A stretch of 41,552 bases of DNA from Firmicutes bacterium UBA3738 (lineage in GTDB: Bacteria; Bacillota; Clostridia; Peptostreptococcales; Anaerovoracaceae). The position numbers and the translations under genes are program-made. A model generated the notes under the pieces. It was given only the letters and a program-made list of their open reading frames with translations. It had not been told where the DNA came from and did no database searches. Below are positions 15,679-22,787 of this stretch, in pieces; position 1 is the stretch's first letter; each line of letters starts with the position of its first letter. The DNA is taken from NCBI GenBank assembly GCA_002372505.1, contig DFGY01000095.1:1-41552 (forward strand), read 5' to 3'.

Positions 15679-15910
15679 TCTTGCAATATGCTTGATAGTA
15701 TGGACATGCAGCAAAGCGATCACGGCAAAAAATGTCCAGATAGTCGCGGAGATCCTGCGATGTGTGCAGCCGCAGCATGTGGCTCACGTCAAATCCCAGA
15801 TTAACGTCCGCTTGCAGGCACTCGATGCCAATAAATTGCCCTTTGCCGGTCCTTACTACATTGGAAAATATAGGGCACTTGATCTCTTTGTCATCAAATT
15901 TGTATCCCAT
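15665..15910 (-). CDS. Cysteine-containing small protein, 81 aa
   Basis: ATG at 15910 follows AGGAGCTAGTTG. The preceding TTG codon would also be in frame, but the ATG has the better site. Four to five Cys (KCPIF, ECLQ, IFCRDRFAACPYYQAYC) suggest a bound metal or Fe-S cluster. Its start lies three bases after the upstream stop. No family recognised with confidence. Confidence 0.65.
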   Translation of the reverse strand: MGYKFDDKEIKCPIFSNVVRTGKGQFIGIECLQADVNLGFDVSHMLRLHTSQDLRDYLDIFCRDRFAACPYYQAYCKMGGY

Positions 15911-15913
15911 CAA

Positions 15914-16315
15914 CTAGCTCCTATTATTGACCTCATACAGCATAAGCTTGCCTTGATAATCTGCATAGGCTCTCTCCAGATTGGCGCCTTTGCTGTGCTC
16001 CCAGTCGTTAAATAGATATATTGCATCCGCTCCATCCAGCATGGATAGACAGATCGGCATGTACGATCTATCAGCAAGGCCTATCGGTAATGTGGCCGGA
16101 TTAACCACGATTGCTCCAAGATCTGTAAGCTGCTGAGCCTTGCGCTGGAAGATATCCTTATATGTATGCATGCAATTTGACATGGAACCAGAAATATATA
16201 TCCTCATGCCTCTCATCCAGCCAAAGCATTTGTCCTTGTCATTAAGATCAACCTTAAAGCCGCGCGGATCATTAAGCTCCTTAGGATATACGATAAGACC
16301 GCCCGCCTCAATCAT
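15914..16315 (-). CDS. DUF4406-like / nucleoside deoxyribosyltransferase-fold protein, 133 aa
   Basis: The core starts at RIYISGSMSNC and continues with 'YKDIFQRKAQQLTDLGAIVVNPATLP', 'YMPICLSMLDGADAIYLFNDWE' and 'SKGANLERAYADYQGK'. This is the pattern of the small phage DUF4406 proteins related to nucleoside 2-deoxyribosyltransferases (Rossmann-like, nucleotide binding). An N-terminal extension of about 38 residues precedes the core. The ATG at 16315 is preferred to 16321 because GGAGG is seven bases away instead of one. It overlaps the MazG-like gene. It probably acts on the nucleotide pool. Confidence 0.75.
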   Translation of the reverse strand: MIEAGGLIVYPKELNDPRGFKVDLNDKDKCFGWMRGMRIYISGSMSNCMHTYKDIFQRKAQQLTDLGAIVVNPATLPIGLADRSYMPICLSMLDGADAIYLFNDWEHSKGANLERAYADYQGKLMLYEVNNRS

Positions 16316-16604
16316 CCTCATTCCTCCTTACATGCAGGTCGCGCCATTGCTGCCGCTCTATCTTTTTGCTCCTGCACCGGTCGATCTCATCTGGATTGAT
16401 TTTGTAGATCAGCCTCAGCATATCAATACATATACCTACGTCGGCTATTTCTTCGACCAGATTGTCACGGTCTAGTTGGCCTCGCAGGGCCTTAGATATC
16501 GCCTGGATAAGCTCCGCACACTCTTCCATGGCCACGGTGTGCTTAATCTCCGGGCCGTTAACATTGATTGATCTCTCCAGGATTTTATGTTCCCTATATG
16601 TCAT
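16308..16604 (-). CDS. MazG-like nucleotide pyrophosphohydrolase, 98 aa
   Basis: Carries MEECAELIQAISKALRG and LVEEIADVGICIDML: the EEx2E..ExxD helices that coordinate Mg2+ in the MazG superfamily. It would cleave non-canonical or excess NTPs, or (p)ppGpp-type signals, during infection. Length fits the single-domain phage form. It overlaps the gene upstream by four bases (ATGA) and the DUF4406 gene downstream by eight, so these nucleotide-metabolism genes are co-translated. Confidence 0.85.
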   Translation of the reverse strand: MTYREHKILERSINVNGPEIKHTVAMEECAELIQAISKALRGQLDRDNLVEEIADVGICIDMLRLIYKINPDEIDRCRSKKIERQQWRDLHVRRNEDD

Positions 16605-16780
16605 TTATCGCTCTCCTCATATTGATCACAGGCCTCTTTATCCGGATCATTTGATTTGCTGATTACATCGACAAAACATGCTCTGAAATCCTCATCCTCA
16701 TACCCGTAGACGGGCCGGAAGTTTACGCATGTATCACATGTCTTTCTCATTAAATCATATATGCTCATTTGACCTAGCAT
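16601..16780 (-). CDS. Small Cys-rich protein, 59 aa
   Basis: Start at 16780 (MLGQMSIYDLMRKTC) has GAGGA nine bases before it and overlaps the previous stop; the frame upstream to 16840 lacks a ribosome site. CDTC plus two later Cys (FRACF, EACDQY) suggest a zinc knuckle. Fits the many small zinc-binding early proteins of clostridial phages. Confidence 0.65.
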   Translation of the reverse strand: MLGQMSIYDLMRKTCDTCVNFRPVYGYEDEDFRACFVDVISKSNDPDKEACDQYEESDK

Positions 16781-17139
16781 TTCTCGTGTTCCTCTTTTAT
16801 TCCAATAAAAATACTTGCCGTAATTGTTGGTGTCATACATTCAGCATCAGTTACATAGTTTATATGCTCTTTGATACCCTCAAATAGATCTTCCGCAAGT
16901 GCTTGTCTATATAACGTTATAAGTCCTGCGTCATAAGGTCTACCGGGTGGTAAAAATCTTTTTGCCCTATATTCCTGGAACTGCATCCTTGTCAAAGTAG
17001 CATTTAATGGCTTGTGATAAGCATCATACAATTCCTGCATTTTTGGGCTATCCGCAATAATTCTACGCATTAAATCATTATCCGATTTGAGTTTGTTTAT
17101 CTGCTTTTTCAGGCACTTCTTTGTCTTTCTTGCATTCAT
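16774..17139 (-). CDS. Hypothetical early protein, 121 aa
   Basis: GGAGG ten bases before the ATG at 17139. Basic N-terminus (MNARKTKKCLKKQINKLKSD) then helices, with a conserved-looking 'YDAYHKPLNATLTRMQF' and a final IGIKEEHEKC. No enzymatic motif seen. It overlaps the zinc-ribbon gene upstream by 62 bases. Confidence 0.65.
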   Translation of the reverse strand: MNARKTKKCLKKQINKLKSDNDLMRRIIADSPKMQELYDAYHKPLNATLTRMQFQEYRAKRFLPPGRPYDAGLITLYRQALAEDLFEGIKEHINYVTDAECMTPTITASIFIGIKEEHEKC

Positions 17140-17371
17140 TCCGAGATTTCCTCCAATCTTCTATTATTGGTTTCATCCAGGTCTCTAATTCCATCGGTGA
17201 GCCACAATAAATACAATACTTCCACCAATGGATACCAGGCTCACCGCATTTGGAACACTCATATGCATCGTGTATGGTCATTGATAGGCTGGGTATCCAT
17301 CGTGGTTTTTTGTTAATCCACTTTTCCTTCTTCCGTTCTGACAGTTCAGGTAATATTGTGTTTACTTTCAT
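17078..17371 (-). CDS. Zinc-ribbon protein, 97 aa
   Basis: Start at 17371 (MKVNTILPEL) has GGAGG seven bases before it and overlaps the upstream stop as ATGA. ECSKCGEPG and YCIYCGSPM form a CxxC...CxxC zinc ribbon around residues 43-66, followed by a Trp-rich helix and a Lys/Glu-rich tail. Proteins with this layout are frequent in Lachnospiraceae prophages; their function is unknown. Confidence 0.7.
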   Translation of the reverse strand: MKVNTILPELSERKKEKWINKKPRWIPSLSMTIHDAYECSKCGEPGIHWWKYCIYCGSPMELETWMKPIIEDWRKSRNECKKDKEVPEKADKQTQIG

Positions 17372-17604
17372 TCCACCGCCTCCGGTCCAATCTTTTGGCA
17401 GCCACAATGTTGATATATTTCAGCTAACTGTTTCTGACGCATTAGACTAATCTCTTCCATAGTTTTTGCATCGGAATTGACCATTTGAGATAAGATAAAC
17501 TTTTCGTATTCGGATAATTCTTCACGCTCTTGATACTTTGTAGGATTTTGGTGGAATTGTTGGCAAAAACGTCTGTCAAACCATTTAATTAGCCTATATA
17601 TCAT
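17368..17604 (-). CDS. Hypothetical protein, 78 aa
   Basis: Basic, aromatic N-terminus (MIYRLIKWFDRRFCQQFHQN) and a predicted helical remainder (EEISLMRQKQLAEIY). Overlaps both neighbours by the four-base ATGA-type junction, so translation is coupled. No family recognised. Confidence 0.6.
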   Translation of the reverse strand: MIYRLIKWFDRRFCQQFHQNPTKYQEREELSEYEKFILSQMVNSDAKTMEEISLMRQKQLAEIYQHCGCQKIGPEAVE

Positions 17605-17807
17605 GCCTTGCCCTCGCTTTCTGTTCGAGTAACAAATGTAATTTCTTCAATGCTATCTGCTGAAAATCCTTTCTCTACCCTAACCTTCCCGTTGGTATGT
17701 AATGGTATCATTACGATTCCATTACAATAATTTATACAATCACAATCTGTTTTCAGCTTTAAATCACTTCTACTTCTATCTTTAAATTTAATTGTCACTT
17801 CTGTCAT
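17601..17807 (-). CDS. Hypothetical beta-rich protein, 68 aa
   Basis: Start at 17807 (MTEVTIKFKDRSR) is used because it overlaps the upstream stop as ATGA and follows GGGAGAAGA. The alternating hydrophobic pattern (VTIKFKD, GIVMIPLHTNGKVRVEKGF, ITFVTRT) suggests a small beta-barrel. Contains CDCINYC. No known family. Confidence 0.6.
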   Translation of the reverse strand: MTEVTIKFKDRSRSDLKLKTDCDCINYCNGIVMIPLHTNGKVRVEKGFSADSIEEITFVTRTESEGKA

Positions 17808-17989
17808 TCTTCTCCCTCGCTTTCCTCCCATTCCAATTGTTCACCACAATACTCACAAAATCTGTGATAATGGTTTACGAGTATCCACTTACCACAATTA
17901 GGGCACGGTACAGTTGGGAATGTGACTACTTTTTTAGTTTCCATGTCAAGAGCCTTAACATCTATGGTATGTGTTTCAGATACTTTCAT
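17804..17989 (-). CDS. Zinc-ribbon protein, 61 aa
   Basis: PCPNCGKW and RFCEYCGEQ make a CxxC...CxxC ribbon; the tail is acidic (EWEESEGEE). Its start lies at the stop of the gene upstream, with only a weak ribosome site, so it probably depends on translational coupling. Confidence 0.65.
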   Translation of the reverse strand: MKVSETHTIDVKALDMETKKVVTFPTVPCPNCGKWILVNHYHRFCEYCGEQLEWEESEGEE

Positions 17990-17990
17990 A

Positions 17991-18311
17991 TCATTCCACG
18001 CTTTCTCCCTTGTGCTTGTCGATGATTGCTAACACATCATCAAGTTCTATATAAACTGTTTTTTCACCATCAAACATTTTGTATGTTTGGAGTTTCTCGA
18101 TCTCGGCCCTTATCTTGTCAAGGACCCCATTTCTGCCATCCTCATATCCCTTTGTATATTGATTGCGGTCATATTGCAAAGCCTTTATTAGTTCACCCTT
18201 ATCAACATTTACTCCTACTTTTTCAATGGCTTTTATTACCATCTTTTCATCTTCTTGCACCATTTGTGTTTGTAACTCGCCATATATCTTTTCAATAGGA
18301 CTTTTATACAT
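17991..18311 (-). CDS. Hypothetical helical protein, 106 aa
   Basis: Good ribosome site (GAGGAATAAAAATG). Helical throughout, with a 'GELIKALQYDRNQYTKGYEDGRN' segment of a type common in small Firmicutes phage proteins. Probably forms a coiled dimer. Function unknown. Confidence 0.7.
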   Translation of the reverse strand: MYKSPIEKIYGELQTQMVQEDEKMVIKAIEKVGVNVDKGELIKALQYDRNQYTKGYEDGRNGVLDKIRAEIEKLQTYKMFDGEKTVYIELDDVLAIIDKHKGESVE

Positions 18312-18332
18312 TTTTATTCCTCGCTTTCTGGC

Positions 18333-18545
18333 TTATATTTCCTTTCTTATTCGTTCTATCATGCCCAGAAAAGCCACAGTTTCTGCCATTCCTCCGATAG
18401 GTGTACCTCTATTTATGTCATCATACTTTGCTAAAAACTCCTTGACATAATCTTCTCCGATATTCTTAGCAACCCATTTTGCACATTCTTTTCTCAAATC
18501 ATATAATCCTAACTTTATTCTTATGTTATGTATTAAGCGTTTCAT
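18333..18545 (-). CDS. Hypothetical protein, 70 aa
   Basis: Start at 18545 (MKRLIHNIRIKLGLYD). A TTG at 18593 is in frame but has no ribosome site. The ATG overlaps the stop of a tiny 11-codon frame (18577-18542) that does have AGAGG before it, so translation may be coupled. Content: basic helix, then GEDYVKEFLAKYDDINRGTP. No family recognised. Confidence 0.55.
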   Translation of the reverse strand: MKRLIHNIRIKLGLYDLRKECAKWVAKNIGEDYVKEFLAKYDDINRGTPIGGMAETVAFLGMIERIRKEI

Positions 18546-18577
18546 GTCTTCCCATGGTATAGGTCTTTTACTTTCAT
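18542..18577 (-). other. Possible 11-codon leader peptide coupled to the 70-aa gene
   Basis: ATG at 18577 with AGAGG seven bases before it, reading MKVKDLYHGKT and stopping at the TGA that overlaps the next ATG. Tiny, so only a candidate. Confidence 0.3.
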
Positions 18578-18589
18578 TTCCGATCCTCT

Positions 18590-19537
18590 TCAAACAATCA
18601 TTTCATTTTCATACAATTCCAACAATGTATATTGATGGTCTTTTTCTTTAGTTCTGTCTTTTCGTAATCTGTATCCCAAGCGTCTATATTCATCGTAAAC
18701 AGGTTTCCATATTATTTCGCATTGTTTACGTTCATTAGGGAAATATTTCTGCAACATGTCTAGTTCTTCTTGTAAATTCAATGCAAATGGGCATCCTTTA
18801 CAGCCTGTTCTGCCGAAATTATAAGGTGGCTTATATATATCGCAGATTTTTATATTGTATTCTTCTATAAACCAATCTTCCCACTCTTTCGTTACTGGTA
18901 CTAGTGGCTGAAAATTGAACCTTTTCTTCGTTTTCCATGCCATACATTTTGCTGATGCTCGTCTTCCACCTTCATCAGGCATGATTCCTATGATCGCATA
19001 AGGTCTATCATGGTCTTCTTGCCATTTTTTCAGTGGCTCTTCCTTTAATCGCAAGCAACACTTGTCGGATATTTTCAATCCTTTCCAGTCGTCCTTAAAT
19101 TGATATCTTAAAATTTTCGGGCATCTATTTTCGCTCCAGTTATAGCCTTCTTCGAGATAAAACTTCACCCATTTACTCATGCCTTTTTCTTGAAAACGGC
19201 AAACCGTATTAGCATGTTGCTTACTTTTGAACGGATACCCCTCTTTTTCCAACATTTGCTTGATCGGTACCGACGGTTTTATGATAACCAATTCCCATGG
19301 ATGCTCTCTCTCTCTCTCTCTCTGTACAAATTCAAATATCAATCTGTACTCGATACCTGTATTTGCATACACTCTAGGGATTTTATTATCTGGCAATGCC
19401 ATATCAACCAATGCAGATAAAACTGTCGAATCTTTACCGCCGCTGAACGATAGATAAAAGTTTTCCTCACCATATTTATTTATGATCTGTTTTATTTTTT
19501 GCAATCTATCCTGTAATAAAAATTCGTTATCCGTCAT
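18590..19537 (-). CDS. PP-loop (PAPS-reductase-like) enzyme, 315 aa
   Basis: Phosphoadenosine-phosphosulfate-reductase-like ATPase: FYLSFSGGKDST is the PP-loop that binds ATP, followed by RVYANTGIEYR, a Cys pair (KCCLRL), and a C-terminal CKGCPF cluster that could bind an Fe-S centre. Phage members of this family are thought to act in nucleic-acid or sulfur chemistry, sometimes in DNA modification; no partner Dnd-type gene is here, so the reaction is unknown. The ATG at 19537 is used; an in-frame GTG at 19549 is possible. A run of ten CT repeats (19304-19323) lies inside the gene. Confidence 0.8.
   Translation of the reverse strand: MTDNEFLLQDRLQKIKQIINKYGEENFYLSFSGGKDSTVLSALVDMALPDNKIPRVYANTGIEYRLIFEFVQREREREHPWELVIIKPSVPIKQMLEKEGYPFKSKQHANTVCRFQEKGMSKWVKFYLEEGYNWSENRCPKILRYQFKDDWKGLKISDKCCLRLKEEPLKKWQEDHDRPYAIIGIMPDEGGRRASAKCMAWKTKKRFNFQPLVPVTKEWEDWFIEEYNIKICDIYKPPYNFGRTGCKGCPFALNLQEELDMLQKYFPNERKQCEIIWKPVYDEYRRLGYRLRKDRTKEKDHQYTLLELYENEMIV
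19304..19323 (+). repeat. (CT)10 simple-sequence repeat inside the PP-loop gene
   Basis: Ten uninterrupted CT units (GA on the coding strand, giving an Arg-Glu run). Loss or gain of one unit would frameshift the gene, which makes it a possible phase-variation site. Confidence 0.85.
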
Positions 19538-19577
19538 TTGTTCCACCACTAACTTGCATTATTTATGTATTCCGCAA

Positions 19578-19808
19578 TCACGCGGTTGATCTCTTCTTCA
19601 CTGCATTCTTCTTGCAGCATTCTTTCATTTCACTTTCTGCTCTCAAGCAATCATCCACATGCTCCTTGTGACATATCTTGCGGTATGCTTTTAGTTCTTT
19701 CAGCAACTTCGCCAACTGTTTAAATTCTAAACACCCTTGTAAGTTTCCGTGAGTACGTTCATATTCGGCATTATCGAAATATCTTTTAATTTCTTCATCT
19801 AATGTCAT
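19578..19808 (-). CDS. Hypothetical protein, 76 aa
   Basis: MTLDEEIKRYFDNAEYE... then GCLEFKQLAKLLKELKAYRK: a layout often seen next to the zinc-ribbon protein in Lachnospiraceae phages. Three Cys in the C-terminal half (KICHKEH, DDCL, ECCKK). It overlaps the gene upstream by four bases. Function unknown. Confidence 0.7.
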   Translation of the reverse strand: MTLDEEIKRYFDNAEYERTHGNLQGCLEFKQLAKLLKELKAYRKICHKEHVDDCLRAESEMKECCKKNAVKKRSTA

Positions 19809-20335
19809 TCCTTGCCCTCACTTTCCTGTGGCTCAATCATCCTTGCTCCACAATGTGGACAATAATACCAACTTGCATCTATCGGTCTGGGATAATAACT
19901 ATCCTCACATTCAGAACAATAAACTAAATCATCATCGGTCAATATCCAATGCCCCACCTTTGGCTGTGGTGTAACAGGTGGCATATTTTTTATTACTTCT
20001 AAATCAACAACTTTTCTATAACCGACAGGTGTTTCTACTCCGTTATAGTTATCCATTAGTTCTTTTCTGCTCACGCAATCTTCACATTCGGTCAGATCAG
20101 GTGTAACAGGTGGCAGCTTTGCAAGTTCTTTCGCTATGTTCGCCGGATGGCAATATCCGCTTGCTACTCTTATAGCATCTGCACGACTTATGGTGTCCTC
20201 ACAAGGCTCTTGCTCTAGCATATCTGCAACCTCGGCAAAAAATTCCGGTTTGATTTTTGCCTTGATGTGCTCCGCCTTGTATCGGAGCACCTTAATCATT
20301 GATTCTCTTGTCATTCCGTCACTTTTTATAATCAT
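19805..20335 (-). CDS. Zinc-ribbon protein with two similar modules, 176 aa
   Basis: Start at 20335 (MIIKSDGMTRES) follows GGAGG and overlaps the upstream stop. The C-terminus is GHWILTDDDLVYCSEC...YYCPHCGARM, a zinc ribbon at about 140-170. Before it, two modules recur: CEDTISRADAIRVASGYC...LAKLPPVTP and CEDCVSRKELMDNY...IKNMPPVTP, an internal duplication. A common clostridial phage protein of unknown function. Confidence 0.7.
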   Translation of the reverse strand: MIIKSDGMTRESMIKVLRYKAEHIKAKIKPEFFAEVADMLEQEPCEDTISRADAIRVASGYCHPANIAKELAKLPPVTPDLTECEDCVSRKELMDNYNGVETPVGYRKVVDLEVIKNMPPVTPQPKVGHWILTDDDLVYCSECEDSYYPRPIDASWYYCPHCGARMIEPQESEGKE

Positions 20336-20574
20336 ATTTCCTCCGGTAGCGGGATTAAATACCATCCGTGTACAATAATATCCTTGTAATAATTTCCAGC
20401 GACATAATATTTGCCATCTTCGTAGCAGTTTTCTTCGTCCGCAAAGATCGCACGATTATATTTTATTTTGCCAGAGCCTCTCCCCCCGGTGATCAGCAAT
20501 GCCATCGTCATATATTGCTCGTCCTTGTCCGGAATATCCTCTGCCGGGTACCACACACCTGGTTTGTGTTTCAT
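20332..20574 (-). CDS. Hypothetical protein, 80 aa
   Basis: Start at 20574 (MKHKPGVWYPAED) has GGAGG seven bases before it. Aromatic residues at both ends (VWYPAEDIPD, HGWYLIPLP) suggest a compact beta domain, similar to the small DUF551-like proteins. Weak assignment. Confidence 0.6.
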   Translation of the reverse strand: MKHKPGVWYPAEDIPDKDEQYMTMALLITGGRGSGKIKYNRAIFADEENCYEDGKYYVAGNYYKDIIVHGWYLIPLPEEI

Positions 20575-20576
20575 AA

Positions 20577-20759
20577 TCATTCCTCCCTCAACTTTTTACT
20601 TAACTCGATCAGCATTTCGCACTTGCCTCTTTTGATCACGCGCTTACATGGCATACACATCCCTCTGCATATCCCACCGGCCATGTTGAGACCGCTATTG
20701 TCACTGAGCCATCTGCATTTTTTAATCTCCTCGTTAAGCTCTTTCAGCGTCATGGTCAT
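20577..20759 (-). CDS. Small Cys-rich protein, 60 aa
   Basis: MTMTLKELNEEIKKCRWLSD... with GICRGMCMPCKRVIKRGKC, five Cys that could form a zinc site. Start 20759 or 20753; both near a weak GTGAG site. Its 5' side overlaps or adjoins the end of the homing-endonuclease gene. Confidence 0.55.
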   Translation of the reverse strand: MTMTLKELNEEIKKCRWLSDNSGLNMAGGICRGMCMPCKRVIKRGKCEMLIELSKKLREE

Positions 20760-20764
20760 ATCTC

Positions 20765-21313
20765 TCACTTATCAAGCACAAATGTATAATCCGCTGTGCG
20801 AAACGGATGCTTAACCTTGCCATATACTCTGTTCCATACGGCCTGCACGCAAAAAGCGCTGTCTTTTGCCGCCTCGGTAATGGATCCGTATGTGTCCAGT
20901 ACATTCCCATCCTTGTCAACCTTGAGGACTGGAAGCCTTGATTCCTGCCGCTTGCCGCACATAGAGGAAAGCTGCTTACGCGTGATCGGCGCCAGATTAT
21001 AAACTGCATTGTTTGTAAGGCATCCGTCCTTGTGGTAGATCACATATCCTTCCGGCGCCACAATACCAAAAGCCGCTGCTACTGCGTGGTGCACAAAAAC
21101 CTGTCGCTTATGTCCGTCCTTAGTCAGGTCGATAAAGCGCGACTTATTGTTAACGTTCCGCTTGGTAAATGTGCTTAGTATGCGTGCCCGGCCATTTTTG
21201 TACACCTTCCGGATATTACCCTCGATGGATGCCTGATACATTCCTTCGTACCCTGGAATGTCTCGCCAGAATCCGGCAGGCTCGTTGTCTGTCTTGTAAA
21301 TCTTGTTAATCAT
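20765..21313 (-). CDS. Free-standing HNH homing endonuclease (NUMOD4 type), 182 aa
   Basis: FWRDIPGYEGMYQAS near the N-terminus is a NUMOD4 DNA-binding motif. The HNH core includes VHHAVAAAFG, IYHKDG and NNAVYNLAPIT. The C-terminal 'YGSITEAAKDSAF' is a NUMOD1-like helix. ATG at 21313 has AGGAG five bases before it (a GTG at 21319 is in frame). Such nucleases spread themselves between phage genomes and tend to sit at neutral positions. Confidence 0.8.
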   Translation of the reverse strand: MINKIYKTDNEPAGFWRDIPGYEGMYQASIEGNIRKVYKNGRARILSTFTKRNVNNKSRFIDLTKDGHKRQVFVHHAVAAAFGIVAPEGYVIYHKDGCLTNNAVYNLAPITRKQLSSMCGKRQESRLPVLKVDKDGNVLDTYGSITEAAKDSAFCVQAVWNRVYGKVKHPFRTADYTFVLDK

Positions 21314-21321
21314 AATCACTC

Positions 21322-21663
21322 CTAAGACGCCAATGCGTATGGCGATAACTCGATCTTACGATCGGAATAATAGTTTTTGCCGAACAATTCCATCCACTTG
21401 GCATGGCTGTACTGCTCCTCAAAACGTTCCTGGGCTATCTGCATGAGTGCCCGGTCAATCTCCGTCCACTCGTGATGTGGCGAAGAGTGTATATTCTCGT
21501 GGCAGTTATGGCAGAGCCATAGAGCAAGGCCGTATTTGTCCGCAATTCTCCGGTTGGCTGTACCGTGCAAAAGATGGTGCCAATGCAGGCCCACACGACA
21601 GCCACAAAGCGCGCAAACCTGGTGCTCCGGATTCACGATAATTGATTTATGTCTACTAGCCAT
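21322..21663 (-). CDS. HNH-type endonuclease-like protein, 113 aa
   Basis: CALCGC, WHHLLHG, LWLCHNCHENIHSSP: two CxxC pairs around an HH motif, a zinc-finger HNH pattern. It may be a second HNH nuclease or a zinc-binding recombination accessory protein. It overlaps the replication gene upstream by eight bases. Its C-terminus carries an aromatic helix (WMELFGKNYYSDR). Confidence 0.75.
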   Translation of the reverse strand: MASRHKSIIVNPEHQVCALCGCRVGLHWHHLLHGTANRRIADKYGLALWLCHNCHENIHSSPHHEWTEIDRALMQIAQERFEEQYSHAKWMELFGKNYYSDRKIELSPYALAS

Positions 21664-22468
21664 GCCTCAGCCTTTCCGCCACTTTCCCCGCTGCTAGTGC
21701 GTCATAATCCACGTCTGTGTTGTCAAAGTTCTGCACGCGCCTTGGTCGTGGGCTTGCACGCTCCCCGTTGTCATACCGGCCCTCCAAAATTTTTTTGAAA
21801 TTGTCTATCCGGAGGATCCATTCCAGGTCACAAAACCTAGACCGCGCTAAAAAATCCGACGCGGCCACCTTTTTAAATGCTTGTAGTACCATCTCCATGT
21901 TCTGAAATGCCAGTCTTTCCCGGATCAGTCCACTTATACGCTCATTGTTCTGGGCCTTTGGGAAGTCTTTACAGGTCTCGTTATATGCATCTATCACCGT
22001 TTGCTCTGGATTTTGCACATCGCGCGCGCCTGATATATCTAATGCGCTAGCATTATCAGTAACAGTTACAGTATCAGTAACAGTATCAGTAACATAGTCC
22101 ATTTGCATGCATTTGCTTGCATTTGCATCCATTTGCATGCATTTGCTTGCATTTGCATCCATTTGCATGCTTTTGTTTGCATTTGCATCCATTTGCATGC
22201 TTTTGTTTGCATCTTCTTTTTCCTTATTATATTTTTGGAAAGCCGCAGCGCGGCGCTTCTCGCGCACATCGTCATAGGCTTGTGCATCCTCATCCATGCG
22301 CGGAATCCATGACTGGAAGATTGCATTAAGTGTTTCGTTCTCGATTTCAACGCATTCTCCATGCTGATAAGCGCAGATCGCCTTGATGAGTATTCCAGCA
22401 TCTGCGTCATTTAAATTACTGAGTAGGATTCCCCAATTCTCGTAAAATACAAAACTTTTCTTAGCCAT
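21656..22468 (-). CDS. DUF6291-type replication protein, 270 aa
   Basis: N-terminus MAKKSFVFYENWGILLSNLN then IKAICAYQHGE and WIPRMDEDAQAYDDV, typical for the phage DUF6291 family. The C-terminal region (VIDAYNETCKDFPKAQ..FCDLEWILRIDNFKKILEGRY) matches the tail of phage replisome-organiser / DnaD-like proteins. Between them lies a repeat region (about residues 86-140) of 10-residue units NKSMQMDANA and TDTV repeats. Start at 22468, with only a weak ribosome site; an upstream TTG also is in frame. Phage initiators often carry their origin inside the gene. Confidence 0.75.
   Translation of the reverse strand: MAKKSFVFYENWGILLSNLNDADAGILIKAICAYQHGECVEIENETLNAIFQSWIPRMDEDAQAYDDVREKRRAAAFQKYNKEKEDANKSMQMDANANKSMQMDANASKCMQMDANASKCMQMDYVTDTVTDTVTVTDNASALDISGARDVQNPEQTVIDAYNETCKDFPKAQNNERISGLIRERLAFQNMEMVLQAFKKVAASDFLARSRFCDLEWILRIDNFKKILEGRYDNGERASPRPRRVQNFDNTDVDYDALAAGKVAERLRHG
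22055..22212 (-). repeat. Tandem 30-bp repeats and CAGTAACAG repeats: possible replication origin
   Basis: About 3.8 units of a 30-bp repeat from 22098 (plus-strand core ATTTGCATGC / TTGCATCC), preceded by CAGTAACAG-type repeats at 22055-22094. It codes for the Ser/Met/Gln/Asp region of the replication protein. Spacing and location inside the initiator gene suggest iterons, but the DNA has to be tested for binding. Confidence 0.6.
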
Positions 22469-22504
22469 TGTTGCGTTCCCCAAATTGTGGTATACTTGAC
22501 CGTG

Positions 22505-22572
22505 ATTAGATTTGTCACCTAATCATTCATAATCATTTCAAGCCGGTAGCATTTTCGTCGATGCTACCGGCT
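22505..22572. other. Two hairpins in the leader of the replication gene
   Basis: Perfect 12-bp stem AGCCGGTAGCAT / ATGCTACCGGCT (22541-22572, 8-nt loop) and a 7-bp inverted repeat TGATTAG / CTAATCA close to 22503-22525. The larger one has TTTTTT on its plus-strand side, so it could stop plus-strand transcription. On the sense (minus) strand it lacks a U-run and may act on mRNA stability or replication instead. Confidence 0.55.
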
Positions 22573-22734
22573 CTATTTTTTATCATGAAGCATAGTAACT
22601 GCTTCAACGTTCTCCATTTCCATCACATTTCCCATAATTTGAGCAGCGTCGTTGACCGCTCGCTTTCGTGCAGCAATGACATTATCATCTGTGTAGCAAA
22701 GCTCCACTTTCAACGTTATTGTTATTTTTTCCAT
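22573..22734 (-). CDS. Small hypothetical protein, 53 aa
   Basis: ATG at 22734 with AAGGAAG before it, TAG at 22573 right at the base of the hairpin. Reads MEKITITLKVELCYTDDNV then AARKRAVNDAAQIMG: a beta strand, then helices. No family recognised. Confidence 0.7.
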   Translation of the reverse strand: MEKITITLKVELCYTDDNVIAARKRAVNDAAQIMGNVMEMENVEAVTMLHDKK

Positions 22735-22787
22735 TTTTCTTCCTTTTAAAATCTTTACAAAGTAGTTTCCGTGTGCGTTCTATACAA

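Noticed and set aside
22098..22212. CRISPR array
   Set aside because: Repeats are directly adjacent without spacers and lie in a coding frame.
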